Positions 1-9,300 are shown, counted from the stretch's first letter. The stretch is DNA of 64,000 bases from Alistipes sp. (GCA_017403125.1 JAFQOR010000010.1:1-64000); one strand, 5' to 3'. Translations and numbers: made by a program. The notes: generated by a model from the sequence alone, not told the origin.

Positions 1-51
1 AAATGAGTGCTGTTCGCCATCCTTCAGTTTTGAAAACTTCCACATTTCCAT
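1..51 (-). CDS. 5' end of a gene running off the left edge (possibly a sigma-70-like protein)
   Basis: Reading leftward from ATG at 51 gives an open frame MEMWKFSKLKDGEQHSF that reaches the window edge without a stop. The pattern of an aromatic/basic helix followed by K-D-G-E-Q-x-S-F resembles the first helix of Bacteroidetes ECF sigma factors, but 17 residues cannot settle this. A -7-like box lies upstream at 107-114 on the same strand, which supports a real gene start. A second in-frame ATG at 45 is an alternative start. Confidence 0.35.
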   Translation of the reverse strand, partial: MEMWKFSKLKDGEQHSF

Positions 52-106
52 TTTAGGATATCGAAAACACTTTCAATATGTCTGCTACTTTATCCAAATA
101 GCACTA

Positions 107-114
107 CAAAATTA
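107..114 (-). promoter_or_regulatory. Bacteroidetes -7 box for the left-edge gene
   Basis: On the minus strand this reads TAATTTTG, a full match to TAnnTTTG. It would place a transcript start near 103, about 50 bases before the ATG at 51. No convincing TTTG -33 box was seen. The rest of 115-238 holds no gene I can support. Confidence 0.35.
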
Positions 115-238
115 AAAATAATTTTCGAAACGAACAACACTTTTCGGGGGGACATTGCATGAAGAGATACGAAAATCGCCCTCCGCAAGCATGCGAAAGG
201 CGAAATTATAGTGTTAATTCTCGGGGGATATTCGAAAC

Positions 239-1732
239 CTACTTTTCTGCCGTGGGCTGTGGCTTATTCACAAACCTATCGACCACAGCAGCACATGCCG
301 CATCGCCCGTAATGTTGAGCGTCGTGCGTATCATATCGAAGATACGGTCGAGGGCGTAGAAGAGGGGAAGTCCTTCGAGAGGTATGCCCGCAGCAACCAA
401 CACCGCTGCAACGAGGAGCGTAGGACCGGGGACCCCCGCTTGACCAATAGCGCCCAACGTGCACACAACAGCAATAGATATATACTCGCCCATGCCAAGC
501 TCTATGCCATAGAACTGTGCGAAGAAGACGGCAAGCAGGGCGTAGTAGATGGCGTTACCCGACATGTTGATTGTAGCACCCAACGGAAGCACAAAGCCCG
601 ATGTATGCTTCGAGATACCCATCTCTGTGCACGCCTCCATATTCACCGGAAGTGTAGCAAGTGACGATGCCGTAGAGAACGATACCACCTGTGGCTTAAT
701 CATAGCGCGGAAGTAGGTGCGCAACGGCACCTTCGAGAACAGATATATGGTAAGAGGGTAGAGACCCAGACCTATGATAGCCACAGCCAAGAGGTCGAGC
801 CACAAGACATTGGCAACCTGCATAAGGATATCGAAACCAAACGTGCCCGCAGCGTCGGCAATAAGACCGAAGACACCGAATGGCGCAACGTACATAACCT
901 TGCTAATGCACCATATAAGTGCCTCCAAAATCACATTCAGACCACCCACGACCTTGCGGCGCTTCTCTGCCGCGAGTGCCGACACGCCAAAGCCGAAGAA
1001 GAGCCCAAAGATAATGATTTGCAGAATGTCACCATTTGCCAATGCCCGTATCGGATTGTCGGGAATCATGCCGATGATAGTATCCCAGAAGCCCATGGGT
1101 GGCACGTTTGTCGTAATCTTTGCAGAGTCGAAACGCTCAATCTCGCCATCGACAACGGCAACAACCGACACCATATAATCGCTTCCCGATGCGAGATTTT
1201 CGATAGCTATATGCTCGGCATCGAAATCAATAGCGGTGCCCGTATTCAGGATATAGTTATCGGTAGGAGCAGCCTCCGACGCCGAATATACGACCCACGA
1301 TGCCGACGCAGCCTCGCCCTCGTCGAAAGCGAACTCTATCGTCTGCTCACCTATATTGCGAATGTCAATCTCCGGAGCGCCCTCGTTTTGGGCAATCTGG
1401 GCATTTATCTTGTCCCTGTCTATACCCGCCCCCGGCTCGAATACTATGCCGAGCAACAGCGCCAAACTCACCGATATAACTGTGGTAATGAGCATGTATC
1501 CAATGCTTATGCCACCAACCAGACCTGCCGACTTTGTCTCGCCGAGCGCCGCAGCACCGCTGATGATAGACACCAATACAAGAGGCACGACAAGCATCTT
1601 GATAAGCTGAATAAAGAGGTCGCCAAGTGGCTTGAACATAGCAGCCTCCGGACCCATAGCAACGCCCACGACAACACCTATAAGCATTGCGATGATAATC
1701 CAAAATCCTACATTTTTAAGTAATCGTCTCAT
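239..1732 (-). CDS. Dicarboxylate/amino acid:cation symporter with an inserted Fn3-like domain
   Basis: A member of the DAACS/SDF family of inner-membrane Na+- or H+-coupled symporters for C4-dicarboxylates or glutamate/aspartate. The transmembrane core is visible at both ends: residues 1-100 hold the first helices, and the C-terminal half holds the substrate and cation region, including NMSGNAIY in place of the usual NMDGTALY-type motif. At 497 residues it is about 70 longer than typical bacterial relatives. The excess lies at about 121-211, between the third helix (ending FEPGAGI) and WDTIIGMIPDNP, and looks like a beta-rich fibronectin type III-like domain. That loop faces the outside in known structures. 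The gene stands alone and its substrate cannot be told from sequence. Confidence 0.9.
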   Translation of the reverse strand: MRRLLKNVGFWIIIAMLIGVVVGVAMGPEAAMFKPLGDLFIQLIKMLVVPLVLVSIISGAAALGETKSAGLVGGISIGYMLITTVISVSLALLLGIVFEPGAGIDRDKINAQIAQNEGAPEIDIRNIGEQTIEFAFDEGEAASASWVVYSASEAAPTDNYILNTGTAIDFDAEHIAIENLASGSDYMVSVVAVVDGEIERFDSAKITTNVPPMGFWDTIIGMIPDNPIRALANGDILQIIIFGLFFGFGVSALAAEKRRKVVGGLNVILEALIWCISKVMYVAPFGVFGLIADAAGTFGFDILMQVANVLWLDLLAVAIIGLGLYPLTIYLFSKVPLRTYFRAMIKPQVVSFSTASSLATLPVNMEACTEMGISKHTSGFVLPLGATINMSGNAIYYALLAVFFAQFYGIELGMGEYISIAVVCTLGAIGQAGVPGPTLLVAAVLVAAGIPLEGLPLFYALDRIFDMIRTTLNITGDAACAAVVDRFVNKPQPTAEK

Positions 1733-1837
1733 CTATCTCGCAAAATTAAATTTATACAAAGTTAGTAATTTGTTCCATATATACAAAAACGTATGCCAAA
1801 TATTCGCTACAATATGCTATTGTATCGATATTTTTTG

Positions 1838-1845
1838 TATCTTTG
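1838..1845 (+). promoter_or_regulatory. -7 box TATCTTTG of the sirtuin gene
   Basis: A perfect TAnnTTTG match. It covers the TTG at 1843 that would extend the reading frame upstream, so transcription should start near 1850. The ATG at 1864 is therefore the real start. Confidence 0.6.
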
Positions 1846-1863
1846 AAGAAACATTATGTCGAT

Positions 1864-2565
1864 ATGAGACCACGAATTGTTGTATTCACAGGTGCGGGAG
1901 TGAGCGCCGATAGCGGCATCTCGACCTTCCGCGACTCCGACGGACTTTGGGCAAACTATCGCATCGAAGATGTATGCACCCCCGAAGCCTTGCGTTATAA
2001 CCGCCAGCAAGTTATAGAGTTCTACAATATGCGGCGCAGAGAGTCGCTTACCAAGGAGCCAAACGACGGACACCTCGCCATTGCAAAGATGGAGGAGTGG
2101 GCAGACGTAAGGGTCGTAACCCAAAATGTGGATAACCTCCACGAACGTGCCGGCTCGACACACGTAACACATCTGCATGGCGAACTTATGAAGCTTCGCT
2201 CGGAGCTAAACCCCAACCTTATATACGATGTTGAAGAGGTTGAGCAACAGCTTGATGCACGAGCCGAAGATGGAGCATTGTTGCGCCCGCATATCGTCTT
2301 TTTCGGAGAGTCAGTTCCCATGTTCGAGGCGGCATGTGAGATTGTAGCTACCGCCGAGATTCTTATCGTTGTTGGCACCTCGTTGGCGGTATATCCGGCG
2401 GCCTCGCTTGTGCACTACGTGCGTCGCGACGTACCAATCTATCTTGTCGATCCCGGCAACCCCGACACACGACTGATTCGCAACCCGCTGACACATATCC
2501 GCGAGCGTGGTGCCATTGGTGTACCACAACTCATAGAGCAGCTTCGCAATGAGTTTTCGAAGTAG
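1864..2565 (+). CDS. NAD-dependent protein deacylase, Sir2 family (zinc-less class III type)
   Basis: Cytosolic sirtuin, 233 residues, removing acyl groups from lysines with NAD+. Visible motifs are GAGVSADSGI (NAD binding), TQNVDNLHERAG (catalytic core) and HLHGE with the catalytic His. The motif FYNMRR supplies the Tyr-x-x-Arg pair that class III enzymes such as E. coli CobB use to bind succinyl- or malonyl-lysine. The usual four zinc-binding cysteines are absent: the region after the catalytic His has KLRSELNPNL and no Cys pair. This variant is familiar in other bacterial sirtuins. The last 17 bases overlap the next gene, suggesting translational coupling. Confidence 0.9.
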   Translation: MRPRIVVFTGAGVSADSGISTFRDSDGLWANYRIEDVCTPEALRYNRQQVIEFYNMRRRESLTKEPNDGHLAIAKMEEWADVRVVTQNVDNLHERAGSTHVTHLHGELMKLRSELNPNLIYDVEEVEQQLDARAEDGALLRPHIVFFGESVPMFEAACEIVATAEILIVVGTSLAVYPAASLVHYVRRDVPIYLVDPGNPDTRLIRNPLTHIRERGAIGVPQLIEQLRNEFSK

Positions 2566-3067
2566 AATATCGCAACGCGCTACCAAGCTCCTCGACTTCT
2601 GCCGCGATGGTGGCTACAACAAAGAGATAGCCATACTTGTGGATATGGGTCGTCACTCGGGACTGAATCGATTTGTTGTGTGGAGTTTTGGCACGCAGCG
2701 TCCTATTATGGTGTGCCCCGTAAGCCATGGCAGCGGCTCCGCAAAGTCGCATCAACGCTCGGCACATGCCCGCTTCTCGAACGATGAAGGCACGCATCTA
2801 TCCTCTTTGGGGCGCACGCTTATCGCCGAACGCTACGAGGGACGCTATGGAGTGGCATATAGGTTAGATGGCTTGGACAAAACGAACTCAAACCTTCGCT
2901 CACGCTGTGTGGTGCTCCATGGTTGGAAACAGACGACATCGTTTCCGATATACCCCCTCGCTACGGTGGGTAGTTTCGGCTGCCCGGTGCTGTCACGCAA
3001 GATGCTCGCACGAGTGGATAGGATTCTGCAAGATCATAGCAGGGTAGTGATGGAGATATTCGAATAG
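2549..3067 (+). CDS. Murein L,D-transpeptidase catalytic domain protein (YkuD_2-like), no signal peptide
   Basis: The 172-residue protein matches the Bacteroidetes 'murein L,D-transpeptidase catalytic domain family' pattern. A conserved HGSG lies in the first half, FSN followed by SSLG in the middle, then YRLDGLD, VVLHGW (catalytic His) and GSFGCPVLS (catalytic Cys). Relatives usually carry an export signal, but none is visible here because the protein starts directly with basic helical sequence. It may therefore act in the cytoplasm, or the family role may have changed. It overlaps the sirtuin gene by 17 bases and is surely co-transcribed. The catalytic residues are intact, so it is not obviously decayed. 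Confidence 0.75.
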   Translation: MSFRSRISQRATKLLDFCRDGGYNKEIAILVDMGRHSGLNRFVVWSFGTQRPIMVCPVSHGSGSAKSHQRSAHARFSNDEGTHLSSLGRTLIAERYEGRYGVAYRLDGLDKTNSNLRSRCVVLHGWKQTTSFPIYPLATVGSFGCPVLSRKMLARVDRILQDHSRVVMEIFE

Positions 3068-3089
3068 CAAAGAAATATTCAATTAAGAA

Positions 3090-3127
3090 GTAGGGAGTCT
3101 AACGAATTAAATCGCTAAACTCCCTAC
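3090..3127. terminator. Hairpin between converging genes
   Basis: GTAGGGAGT (3090-3098) pairs with ACTCCCTAC (3119-3127), with a 20-base A/T-rich loop. It sits between the ends of the L,D-transpeptidase gene and the oppositely oriented meaB, so it may end transcription in both directions. There is no long T run. Confidence 0.55.
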
Positions 3128-3159
3128 ACTCTTTAACTTTGCAAACTCGCCCGCTGCCA

Positions 3160-4266
3160 CTACTTGAAATAGAGGTCAAGAAGCTCCTTGGCTGCAATAA
3201 ACGAGGACAGCTTTGCATCCAATACTCGCTGCTCGACATCGGCAATCTTCGCCTCGATTTCCGGGTCGTTATAGAAGCTGCTCTTCAACGTCTCGTTGAT
3301 AGTCTCGTACATCCAATACTTATTTTGGCGATTACGATTCGAGGTGAAATAGCCGTTGAGTTCGACATGTTCGAGATACTTCTCGACACCCTGCCATACC
3401 TCCTCCAATCCGGTGCCCATGTGCGATGAACAGGTATATACCTGCGGACGCCACTCCGACTCCGACAAGGGGAAGAGGTGCAACGCTCCCTGATACTGCG
3501 CCTTGGCAAGCTCGGCGCGTGTTATATTCTCGCCATCGGCCTTGGTGATAACCATCATATCTGCCATCTCCATGATACCACGTTTGATGCCTTGCAACTC
3601 ATCACCGGCACCCGATATTTGAAGCATCATAAACATATCGACCATAGAGTGTACCGCGGTTTCGGACTGACCTACACCCACCGTCTCGATGAAGATTACG
3701 TCGAAACCCGCAGCCTCGCACAACACAATCGTTTCGCGCGTCTTACGCGCCACACCTCCCAACGAGCCCGCCGAAGGTGAGGGGCGCACAAAGATGTCGG
3801 GGTTGTGGCAGATGCTCTCCATACGAGTCTTATCTCCCAGAATCGAACCACCGCTACGCTCCGAGCTGGGGTCGATAGCAAGCACCGCAAGCTTGTGATG
3901 CAGCGCCGTGACCATGTTGCCTATCGCCTCTATAAAACTCGACTTGCCTGCACCCGGCACACCCGTAATACCGATACGCACCGAACGACCAGAGTGGGGC
4001 AGGCAGCGCTCGATAATCTCCTGTGCTTGGGCATAATGCGCCGGATTGTTGCTCTCGATAAGGGTTATCGCTTGGGCAAGAATTGTAATGTTGCCTGCAA
4101 GTATGCCCTCGACATACTCGTCTGTAGAAATAACCCTGCGTTTGCGACGCACAAAATTGGGATTTACAACGGGCTTATCCTCGACGCCCTCGGTTACGTT
4201 CAATGCACTATCGTGGTGCATATCGAGGTACTCTTTCTCGTAGTGTTCTATCTTCGTAAATGACAT
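3160..4266 (-). CDS. meaB: Methylmalonyl-CoA mutase-associated GTPase MeaB
   Basis: A 368-residue SIMIBI-class GTPase of the ArgK/MeaB family, which loads and protects the adenosylcobalamin cofactor of methylmalonyl-CoA mutase. The Walker A GVPGAGKSS is at about residues 102-110, the switch motif ETVGVGQSE is in the middle, and ITKADGEN supplies the guanine-specificity motif. The N terminus (first ~45 residues) is a basic extension. It lies 13 bases after a thioredoxin-like gene and is divergent from the mce-mmd operon, consistent with a role in propionate formation. The mutase itself is not in this window. Confidence 0.95.
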   Translation of the reverse strand: MSFTKIEHYEKEYLDMHHDSALNVTEGVEDKPVVNPNFVRRKRRVISTDEYVEGILAGNITILAQAITLIESNNPAHYAQAQEIIERCLPHSGRSVRIGITGVPGAGKSSFIEAIGNMVTALHHKLAVLAIDPSSERSGGSILGDKTRMESICHNPDIFVRPSPSAGSLGGVARKTRETIVLCEAAGFDVIFIETVGVGQSETAVHSMVDMFMMLQISGAGDELQGIKRGIMEMADMMVITKADGENITRAELAKAQYQGALHLFPLSESEWRPQVYTCSSHMGTGLEEVWQGVEKYLEHVELNGYFTSNRNRQNKYWMYETINETLKSSFYNDPEIEAKIADVEQRVLDAKLSSFIAAKELLDLYFK

Positions 4267-4279
4267 CTCTATCTGTGTA

Positions 4280-4771
4280 TTATTTTAGTGTCGTTTTAAG
4301 TAATTCATCGTTGAGCTGACCAACCGTGCCAAACCATAGGATTTTGCGCGTAGAGGTGCGGTATATGATGCCAAATGGCACATACTTTATATCGAACACT
4401 TCGTATGTTCGATAGTCGTTGTCGTATGCTACGATTGTTTTGTCGTCGGCAAATTCAAGTAGCATCTCTGTTGCATCACCCTCTGATTCGGGTGTTATGA
4501 GCACCGTGAGCATATCGTCCGGATAGAGGCTCGAAAGCCCTTTGAAGGTGGCAATAGACTCGATACATGGAGCAGACTTCGAGTGCACAAACATCAAGCA
4601 GACGTAGTTGCTTGTTGCTGCTCGCTGCTCGACATCTATATCCGACACAACGTTGATGGCGGGAATCTTCTCGCCCAAACGCAGACTCTGCGCCTCGCTG
4701 CTTGTTATCGATGCCACGAACAGAAGCAGCAACACCGAGCAATATCTAACAATTTGTCGTTTCAAAGCCAT
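4280..4771 (-). CDS. Exported thioredoxin-fold protein lacking the CxxC pair
   Basis: 163 residues beginning with a signal peptide (about 1-27, ending SEAQ). The body looks like an AhpC/TSA or TlpA-type thioredoxin fold: LGEKIPAINV at the start, VCLMFVHSKSAPCIES where the redox motif should be, and VPFGIIYRTSTRKI where the cis-Pro loop should be. Only one cysteine remains at the active site, so dithiol oxidoreductase activity is unlikely; a one-Cys peroxidase-like or binding role is possible. It precedes meaB by 13 bases on the same strand, probably as one transcript. The functional link to MeaB is unclear. Confidence 0.7.
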   Translation of the reverse strand: MALKRQIVRYCSVLLLLFVASITSSEAQSLRLGEKIPAINVVSDIDVEQRAATSNYVCLMFVHSKSAPCIESIATFKGLSSLYPDDMLTVLITPESEGDATEMLLEFADDKTIVAYDNDYRTYEVFDIKYVPFGIIYRTSTRKILWFGTVGQLNDELLKTTLK

Positions 4772-4947
4772 GTAGGTAGCAAATATTTTTGCGAAGTTAA
4801 TAACTTTTTTCGTAAAACCAATCGTTTATCGGCATCAAAAAAGATATTATGCAACAAAATAGGCAAGAAGTGATAAAAAACACAGGGGCGTTGAAAAATT
4901 CATCAAAAAAAGAGGTCAAAATATTTCGCCGTTTCAAAAAGATGAAG

Positions 4948-4955
4948 TACCTTTG
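4948..4955 (+). promoter_or_regulatory. -7 box TACCTTTG of the mce-mmd operon
   Basis: A perfect TAnnTTTG match, 77 bases ahead of the mce start. Weak TTTC-like sequence lies about 20 bp upstream. It implies an untranslated leader of about 70 bases. Confidence 0.6.
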
Positions 4956-5031
4956 GATGATTTTTTGGATTAACGATTGAAAACGAAACTACAAACAAAT
5001 ATTAAGTTAAACTTTATAAAAACTAAACACT

Positions 5032-5442
5032 ATGAAAGTATCACACATTGAGCATCTCGGCATCGCCGTTAACAGCTTGGAGGAGGCAATTCCCTACTGG
5101 GAGAATGTATTGGGTTTGAAGTGCTACGCCATTGAGGAGGTAGCAGACCAGAAGGTAAAGACCGCGTTCTTCATGTTGGGTCAGACCAAGATTGAGCTTT
5201 TGGAGCCCACTTCACCCGAATCGACCATCGCAAAGTATATCGAGAACAAGGGTGTCGGCATCCACCACATGGCTCTTGCTTGTGAGAATATCGAGGAGCA
5301 GCTCGCCGACGCCGAGGCACATGGCATCCGTCTTATCGACAAGACTCCCCGCAAGGGTGCAGAGGGCTTGACTATTGCGTTCCTTCACCCCAAATCAACA
5401 CAGGGTATCCTAACCGAGCTCTGCGAGAACAAGAACAAATAG
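5032..5442 (+). CDS. mce: Methylmalonyl-CoA epimerase
   Basis: 136 residues of the vicinal oxygen chelate (VOC) superfamily. It interconverts (S)- and (R)-methylmalonyl-CoA using a divalent metal. The two beta-alpha-beta-beta-beta modules are visible: the first begins SHIEHLGIAV with the first metal His, and the second carries VGIHHMALA. The late ILTELCE supplies the terminal metal-binding Glu. Length matches the family. It is the first gene of an operon with the decarboxylase subunits, so its product feeds MmdA directly. Confidence 0.96.
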   Translation: MKVSHIEHLGIAVNSLEEAIPYWENVLGLKCYAIEEVADQKVKTAFFMLGQTKIELLEPTSPESTIAKYIENKGVGIHHMALACENIEEQLADAEAHGIRLIDKTPRKGAEGLTIAFLHPKSTQGILTELCENKNK

Positions 5443-5488
5443 TTCGACACTAAACATAACGATTATCAATAAATAACAAAAAATCACT

Positions 5489-7051
5489 ATGAGCGAAATT
5501 CAGAAAGCGATTGAGAAGTTGATGGACAACCGTCAAACAGCTCGCATGGGCGGCGGTCAGAAGGCCATTGACAAGCAGCACGAGAAGGGCAAATATACAG
5601 CTCGTGAGCGTATCGCAATGTTGTTGGACGAGGGTAGCTTCGAGGAGTTTGACATGTTCGTTACTCACCGCTGCTACGACTTCGGCATGGATGCAAAGCA
5701 TACCTTTGGTGATGGCGTTGTAACCGGTTATGGTACCATAGCAGGCCGCTTGGTTTACGTATTTGCACAGGATTTCACCGTTACAGCAGGTTCGTTGTCT
5801 ATCTCTTTGGCAGACAAGATTTGCAAGGTTATGGACATGGCTGTACGCAATGGTGCTCCCTGCATCGGTCTTAACGACTCGGGTGGTGCACGTATCCAGG
5901 AGGGTGTAAACGCCTTGGCAGGTTATGCCAACATCTTCCAGCGCAACGTGATGGCTTCGGGTGTTATCCCCCAGATTTCGGCTATCTTCGGCCCTTGCGC
6001 AGGTGGTGCTGTATATTCACCCGCTTTAACCGACTTCATCATCATGCGTCGCGAGACATCTAATATGTTCCTCACAGGCCCGAAGGTTGTAAAGACCGTT
6101 ACCGGCGAGGACGTAACACAGGAGCAGCTTGGTGGTGCTAACATGCACACTACGAAGTCGGGTGTTGCACAGTTCGCAGTAGATTCAGAGGAGGAGGGTT
6201 TGAAACTCATCCGCGATCTTCTCTCGTACATGCCCCAGAACTATACGGCTTTGGTTCCCGACCAGCCTTGCACCGACGATATTGCACGCAAGGAGGATAT
6301 CCTCAATGAGATTATCCCCGACAACCCCAACAAGCCCTACGACATGATGGAGGTTATCAAGGCTATTGTCGATAATGGCGAGTTCTTGGAGTCGGCAGCA
6401 GCTTATGCAAAGAATATCATCACAGGTTTTGCTCGTTTCAATGGTCAGAGTGTAGGTATCATTGCCAACCAGCCCAAATTTATGGCAGGTGTGTTGGATA
6501 TCAACGCCAGCCGCAAGGCAGCTCGCTTCGTACGCTTCTGCGACGCGTTCAACATTCCGTTGGTAACGTTGGTTGATGTCCCCGGCTTCTTGCCCGGTAC
6601 AGCACAGGAGTATGGTGGCGTTATTACCCACGGTGCAAAGCTTCTCTTCGCATATTGCGAGGCTACGGTTCCCAAGGTTACGGTTACATTGCGCAAGGCC
6701 TACGGTGGTGCATACATCGTGATGTCTTCGAAGCACATCCGTGGCGACGTGAACTACGCATGGCCCACTGCCGAGATTGCCGTTATGGGTGCAAGTGGTG
6801 CAGTCGAGGTATTGCATGCCAAGGCTTTGGCTGCCTTCGAGAACAAGGAGGACAAGGCAAAGTTCGTAGCAGAGAAGGAGCAGGAGTACCGCGACAAGTT
6901 CTCGAACCCGTACAATGCAGCTCGTTATGGCTACATCGACGACGTTATCGAGCCTCGCAACACTCGTTTCCGCGTAATCCGCGCTTTGGAGTCGTTGCGC
7001 AACAAGCGTTTGGAGAATCCTGCAAAGCGTCATAACAATATTCCGTTGTAA
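5489..7051 (+). CDS. mmdA: Methylmalonyl-CoA decarboxylase alpha subunit / acyl-CoA carboxyltransferase
   Basis: A 520-residue carboxyltransferase with tandem N- and C-terminal crotonase-fold domains. It moves the carboxyl group of methylmalonyl-CoA to biotin, releasing propionyl-CoA. Family motifs include [11 protein letters not shown] in the first half and [16 protein letters not shown] followed by [14 protein letters not shown] in the second. The setting (OadG-like, biotin carrier and membrane beta subunit downstream) points to Na+-coupled decarboxylation rather than ATP-driven propionyl-CoA carboxylation, because no biotin carboxylase is encoded nearby. Codon use is strongly biased, as in a highly expressed gene. 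Confidence 0.95.
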   Translation: MSEIQKAIEKLMDNRQTARMGGGQKAIDKQHEKGKYTARERIAMLLDEGSFEEFDMFVTHRCYDFGMDAKHTFGDGVVTGYGTIAGRLVYVFAQDFTVTAGSLSISLADKICKVMDMAVRNGAPCIGLNDSGGARIQEGVNALAGYANIFQRNVMASGVIPQISAIFGPCAGGAVYSPALTDFIIMRRETSNMFLTGPKVVKTVTGEDVTQEQLGGANMHTTKSGVAQFAVDSEEEGLKLIRDLLSYMPQNYTALVPDQPCTDDIARKEDILNEIIPDNPNKPYDMMEVIKAIVDNGEFLESAAAYAKNIITGFARFNGQSVGIIANQPKFMAGVLDINASRKAARFVRFCDAFNIPLVTLVDVPGFLPGTAQEYGGVITHGAKLLFAYCEATVPKVTVTLRKAYGGAYIVMSSKHIRGDVNYAWPTAEIAVMGASGAVEVLHAKALAAFENKEDKAKFVAEKEQEYRDKFSNPYNAARYGYIDDVIEPRNTRFRVIRALESLRNKRLENPAKRHNNIPL

Positions 7052-7073
7052 TCATTAAACACAGAGGTAAGTT

Positions 7074-7394
7074 ATGATGATGCTTTCAGTAAGTTGGGGT
7101 AATGCGGCAATGATTGCTCTCATCAGTTTCGTGCTGGTGTTCTTAACGCTCGTACTTCTTATCTACGTATTGAAACTCTTTGGAGTTATCTTTGCCGAGA
7201 AGAAGAAGACTGTGTCACAGAGCGTTGCCGTAGCTTCTGAATCTGACGGTATCAGCGACGAAGAGGTGGCAGCCATTGCTATGGCTGTCAATCTCTTCTT
7301 CAACCGCCACGATGAGGAGAGCGACGTATTGACCTTCCGCCAGAACCACGACGTTTCGGCATGGCAGGTGCGTAATATTCATAAACAGCTATAA
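7074..7394 (+). CDS. OadG-family decarboxylase subunit
   Basis: 106 residues. One membrane helix occupies about residues 12-42, followed by a charged cytosolic segment with KKK and an amphipathic tail. This matches the OadG/MmdD-type small subunit that helps assemble Na+-pumping decarboxylases by bridging alpha and beta subunits. It starts 22 bases after mmdA and is followed closely by the biotin carrier gene. Sequence conservation is low in this family, so placement relies on topology and position. Confidence 0.8.
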   Translation: MMMLSVSWGNAAMIALISFVLVFLTLVLLIYVLKLFGVIFAEKKKTVSQSVAVASESDGISDEEVAAIAMAVNLFFNRHDEESDVLTFRQNHDVSAWQVRNIHKQL

Positions 7395-7430
7395 TAAAAT
7401 CCAAACGCGATTTAATAAAGATTAGAAATT

Positions 7431-7862
7431 ATGCAGAAGTTCAAATTCAATATTAACGGCAAGGGCTACGAGGCTATTGTAGAGGAGACCGACCGCAATG
7501 TAGCGCGTGTTGAACTTAATGGCAAGAGTTACACCGTTCAGGTAGAGAAGGAGGAGGCTATTGTATCTCCCAAGATTGCCGCTGTTAAACCCTCGTCGAG
7601 CTCGGCTGCCGATTTTGTTGATGCTCCCGCACAGCCCCTCACTGGCAATGCAGGCTCAATCAAGTCACCGCTTCCTGGTAGCGTAGCCAAGGTTAAGGTT
7701 AAGGAGGGTCAGGCAGTAAATGCAGGTGAGGTTCTTATGACCATCGAGGCTATGAAGATGGAGAACGAGATTATGGCCCCCGCAGCAGGCAAGGTTAAGA
7801 AGATCTACGTATCGGAGGGTAAGGCTGTGCAGCAGGGCGAGGCTCTTATCGATTTGGAGTAG
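7431..7862 (+). CDS. mmdC: Biotin carrier subunit of methylmalonyl-CoA decarboxylase
   Basis: 143 residues. The C-terminal 75 form a biotinyl/lipoyl domain with the biotinylation motif [10 protein letters not shown] Ser/Ala/Pro-rich linker (about 50-70) joins it to an N-terminal beta-rich region. Biotin on the Lys of AMKM carries CO2 from MmdA to the membrane subunit. It lies between the OadG-like and beta-subunit genes in the same operon. Confidence 0.93.
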   Translation: MQKFKFNINGKGYEAIVEETDRNVARVELNGKSYTVQVEKEEAIVSPKIAAVKPSSSSAADFVDAPAQPLTGNAGSIKSPLPGSVAKVKVKEGQAVNAGEVLMTIEAMKMENEIMAPAAGKVKKIYVSEGKAVQQGEALIDLE

Positions 7863-7884
7863 TACTAACTCTTTAACAAAAAAA

Positions 7885-9237
7885 ATGATGAAGAGTATAA
7901 AACTATTTATGATGCTGCTCATGTCGGCATTCATCCTCACTACCGGCTCAACAAAGGCTATGGCTGCGGAGGAGAAGAGTGCAACAGATATTCGCAGCGA
8001 GATGATTGACCAAAACTTTGATGTGGGCAAAACCATAGAGAAGTTTGTTGATGAGACGGGTTTTGCCCGTATGGCAGGTGATGTCACCAACCCCACAGGT
8101 CCCAAAGCATTGCAGAATGAGTCGGACTGGAAGAATGCAGTGATGATTTGCATCTCGTTCCTGCTTCTCTTCTTGGCAATTGTTAAGAAGTATGAGCCAC
8201 TGTTGCTTATGCCTATTGCCTTTGGTATGTTGCTCACAAACCTTCCCGGTGCCGAGATGTTCCACGCAGGACTTTTCGAAGGCGGACATGTGCATTGGAG
8301 TGCCTTTTCCGATGGCGGAGCAGGTCTTTTAGACTATCTCTACCTCGGTGTTAAGTTAGGCATCTATCCATGCTTGATTTTCATTGGCGTTGGTGCCATG
8401 ACCGACTTTGGTCCGCTGATTGCTAACCCCAAGAGCTTGTTGCTTGGCGCAGCTGCACAGTTGGGTATCTTTGCGACATTCATTGGTGCGTTGGCATTGG
8501 GCTTCAACTACATGGAGGCAGGTTCTATTGGTATCATCGGTGGTGCTGATGGTCCTACATCTATTTACCTCACCTCGAAGCTCGCTCCGGATTTGCTCGG
8601 TCCTATCGCTGTTGCGGCATATTCATATATGGCATTGGTTCCCGTCATCCAGCCTCCTATCATGAAGATGCTTACGACGGATGCAGAGCGTAAGATTGAG
8701 ATGAAGCAGTTGCGTTCGGTATCGCAGAAGGAGAAGATTATCTTCCCCATCGTAATTACCGTTGTTATCGCATTGCTTCTGCCCTCGGCAGCTCCGCTTA
8801 TCGGTTGTTTGATGTTGGGTAATCTTATGAAGGAGTGCGGTGTTACGGAGCGTCTTTCGAAGACTGTTCAGAACGAGTTGATGAACATCGTAACCATCTT
8901 CCTCGGTATCTCGGTAGGTGCTACGGCTACGGCAGCCAACTTCCTCAATTTCGAGACTCTTGGCATCCTTGCATTGGGTATCATAGCATTCTCGTTTGGT
9001 TCGGGTTCGGGTGTCGTGCTTGCCAAGATTATGAATAAGTTCTCGAAGGAGAAGATCAATCCGCTTATTGGTTCGGCTGGTGTATCGGCTGTGCCTATGG
9101 CTGCACGTGTTTCGCAGACCGTGGGTCAGAAGTACAACCCCGGCAACTTCTTGTTGATGCACGCCATGGGCCCCAATGTGGCTGGTGTTATCGGCTCGGC
9201 AGTTGCAGCAGGTATTCTTCTCTCGTTCCTCGGATAG
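7885..9237 (+). CDS. mmdB: Na+-translocating decarboxylase beta subunit
   Basis: A 450-residue polytopic membrane protein of the OadB/MmdB/GcdB family. It decarboxylates carboxybiotin and exports Na+. Conserved motifs include [21 protein letters not shown] and [16 protein letters not shown]. Compared with classical OadB, the N terminus carries an extra hydrophobic segment (residues 1-27) and a soluble stretch to about residue 88 before the first core helix, a form common in Bacteroidetes. It is the last gene of the operon and is followed by a hairpin terminator. Confidence 0.93.
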   Translation: MMKSIKLFMMLLMSAFILTTGSTKAMAAEEKSATDIRSEMIDQNFDVGKTIEKFVDETGFARMAGDVTNPTGPKALQNESDWKNAVMICISFLLLFLAIVKKYEPLLLMPIAFGMLLTNLPGAEMFHAGLFEGGHVHWSAFSDGGAGLLDYLYLGVKLGIYPCLIFIGVGAMTDFGPLIANPKSLLLGAAAQLGIFATFIGALALGFNYMEAGSIGIIGGADGPTSIYLTSKLAPDLLGPIAVAAYSYMALVPVIQPPIMKMLTTDAERKIEMKQLRSVSQKEKIIFPIVITVVIALLLPSAAPLIGCLMLGNLMKECGVTERLSKTVQNELMNIVTIFLGISVGATATAANFLNFETLGILALGIIAFSFGSGSGVVLAKIMNKFSKEKINPLIGSAGVSAVPMAARVSQTVGQKYNPGNFLLMHAMGPNVAGVIGSAVAAGILLSFLG

Positions 9238-9257
9238 AGTTGCAAACCTGAATTTAG

Positions 9258-9300
9258 AACAAGGGTACTCCGCAAAATGCAGGGTACCCTTGTTGTTTTC
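9258..9300 (+). terminator. Rho-independent terminator of the mce-mmd operon
   Basis: AACAAGGGTAC (9258-9268) pairs with GTACCCTTGTT (9284-9294). The hairpin is followed by GTTTTC. It lies 20 bases after the mmdB stop. Confidence 0.8.

Noticed and set aside
1019..1723. Long plus-strand frame of 234 codons
   Set aside because: Fully antisense to the symporter gene, Arg/His/Tyr-rich as expected for a shadow.
6185..7033. 282-codon frame opposite mmdA
   Set aside because: Shadow of a highly biased gene; no family features.
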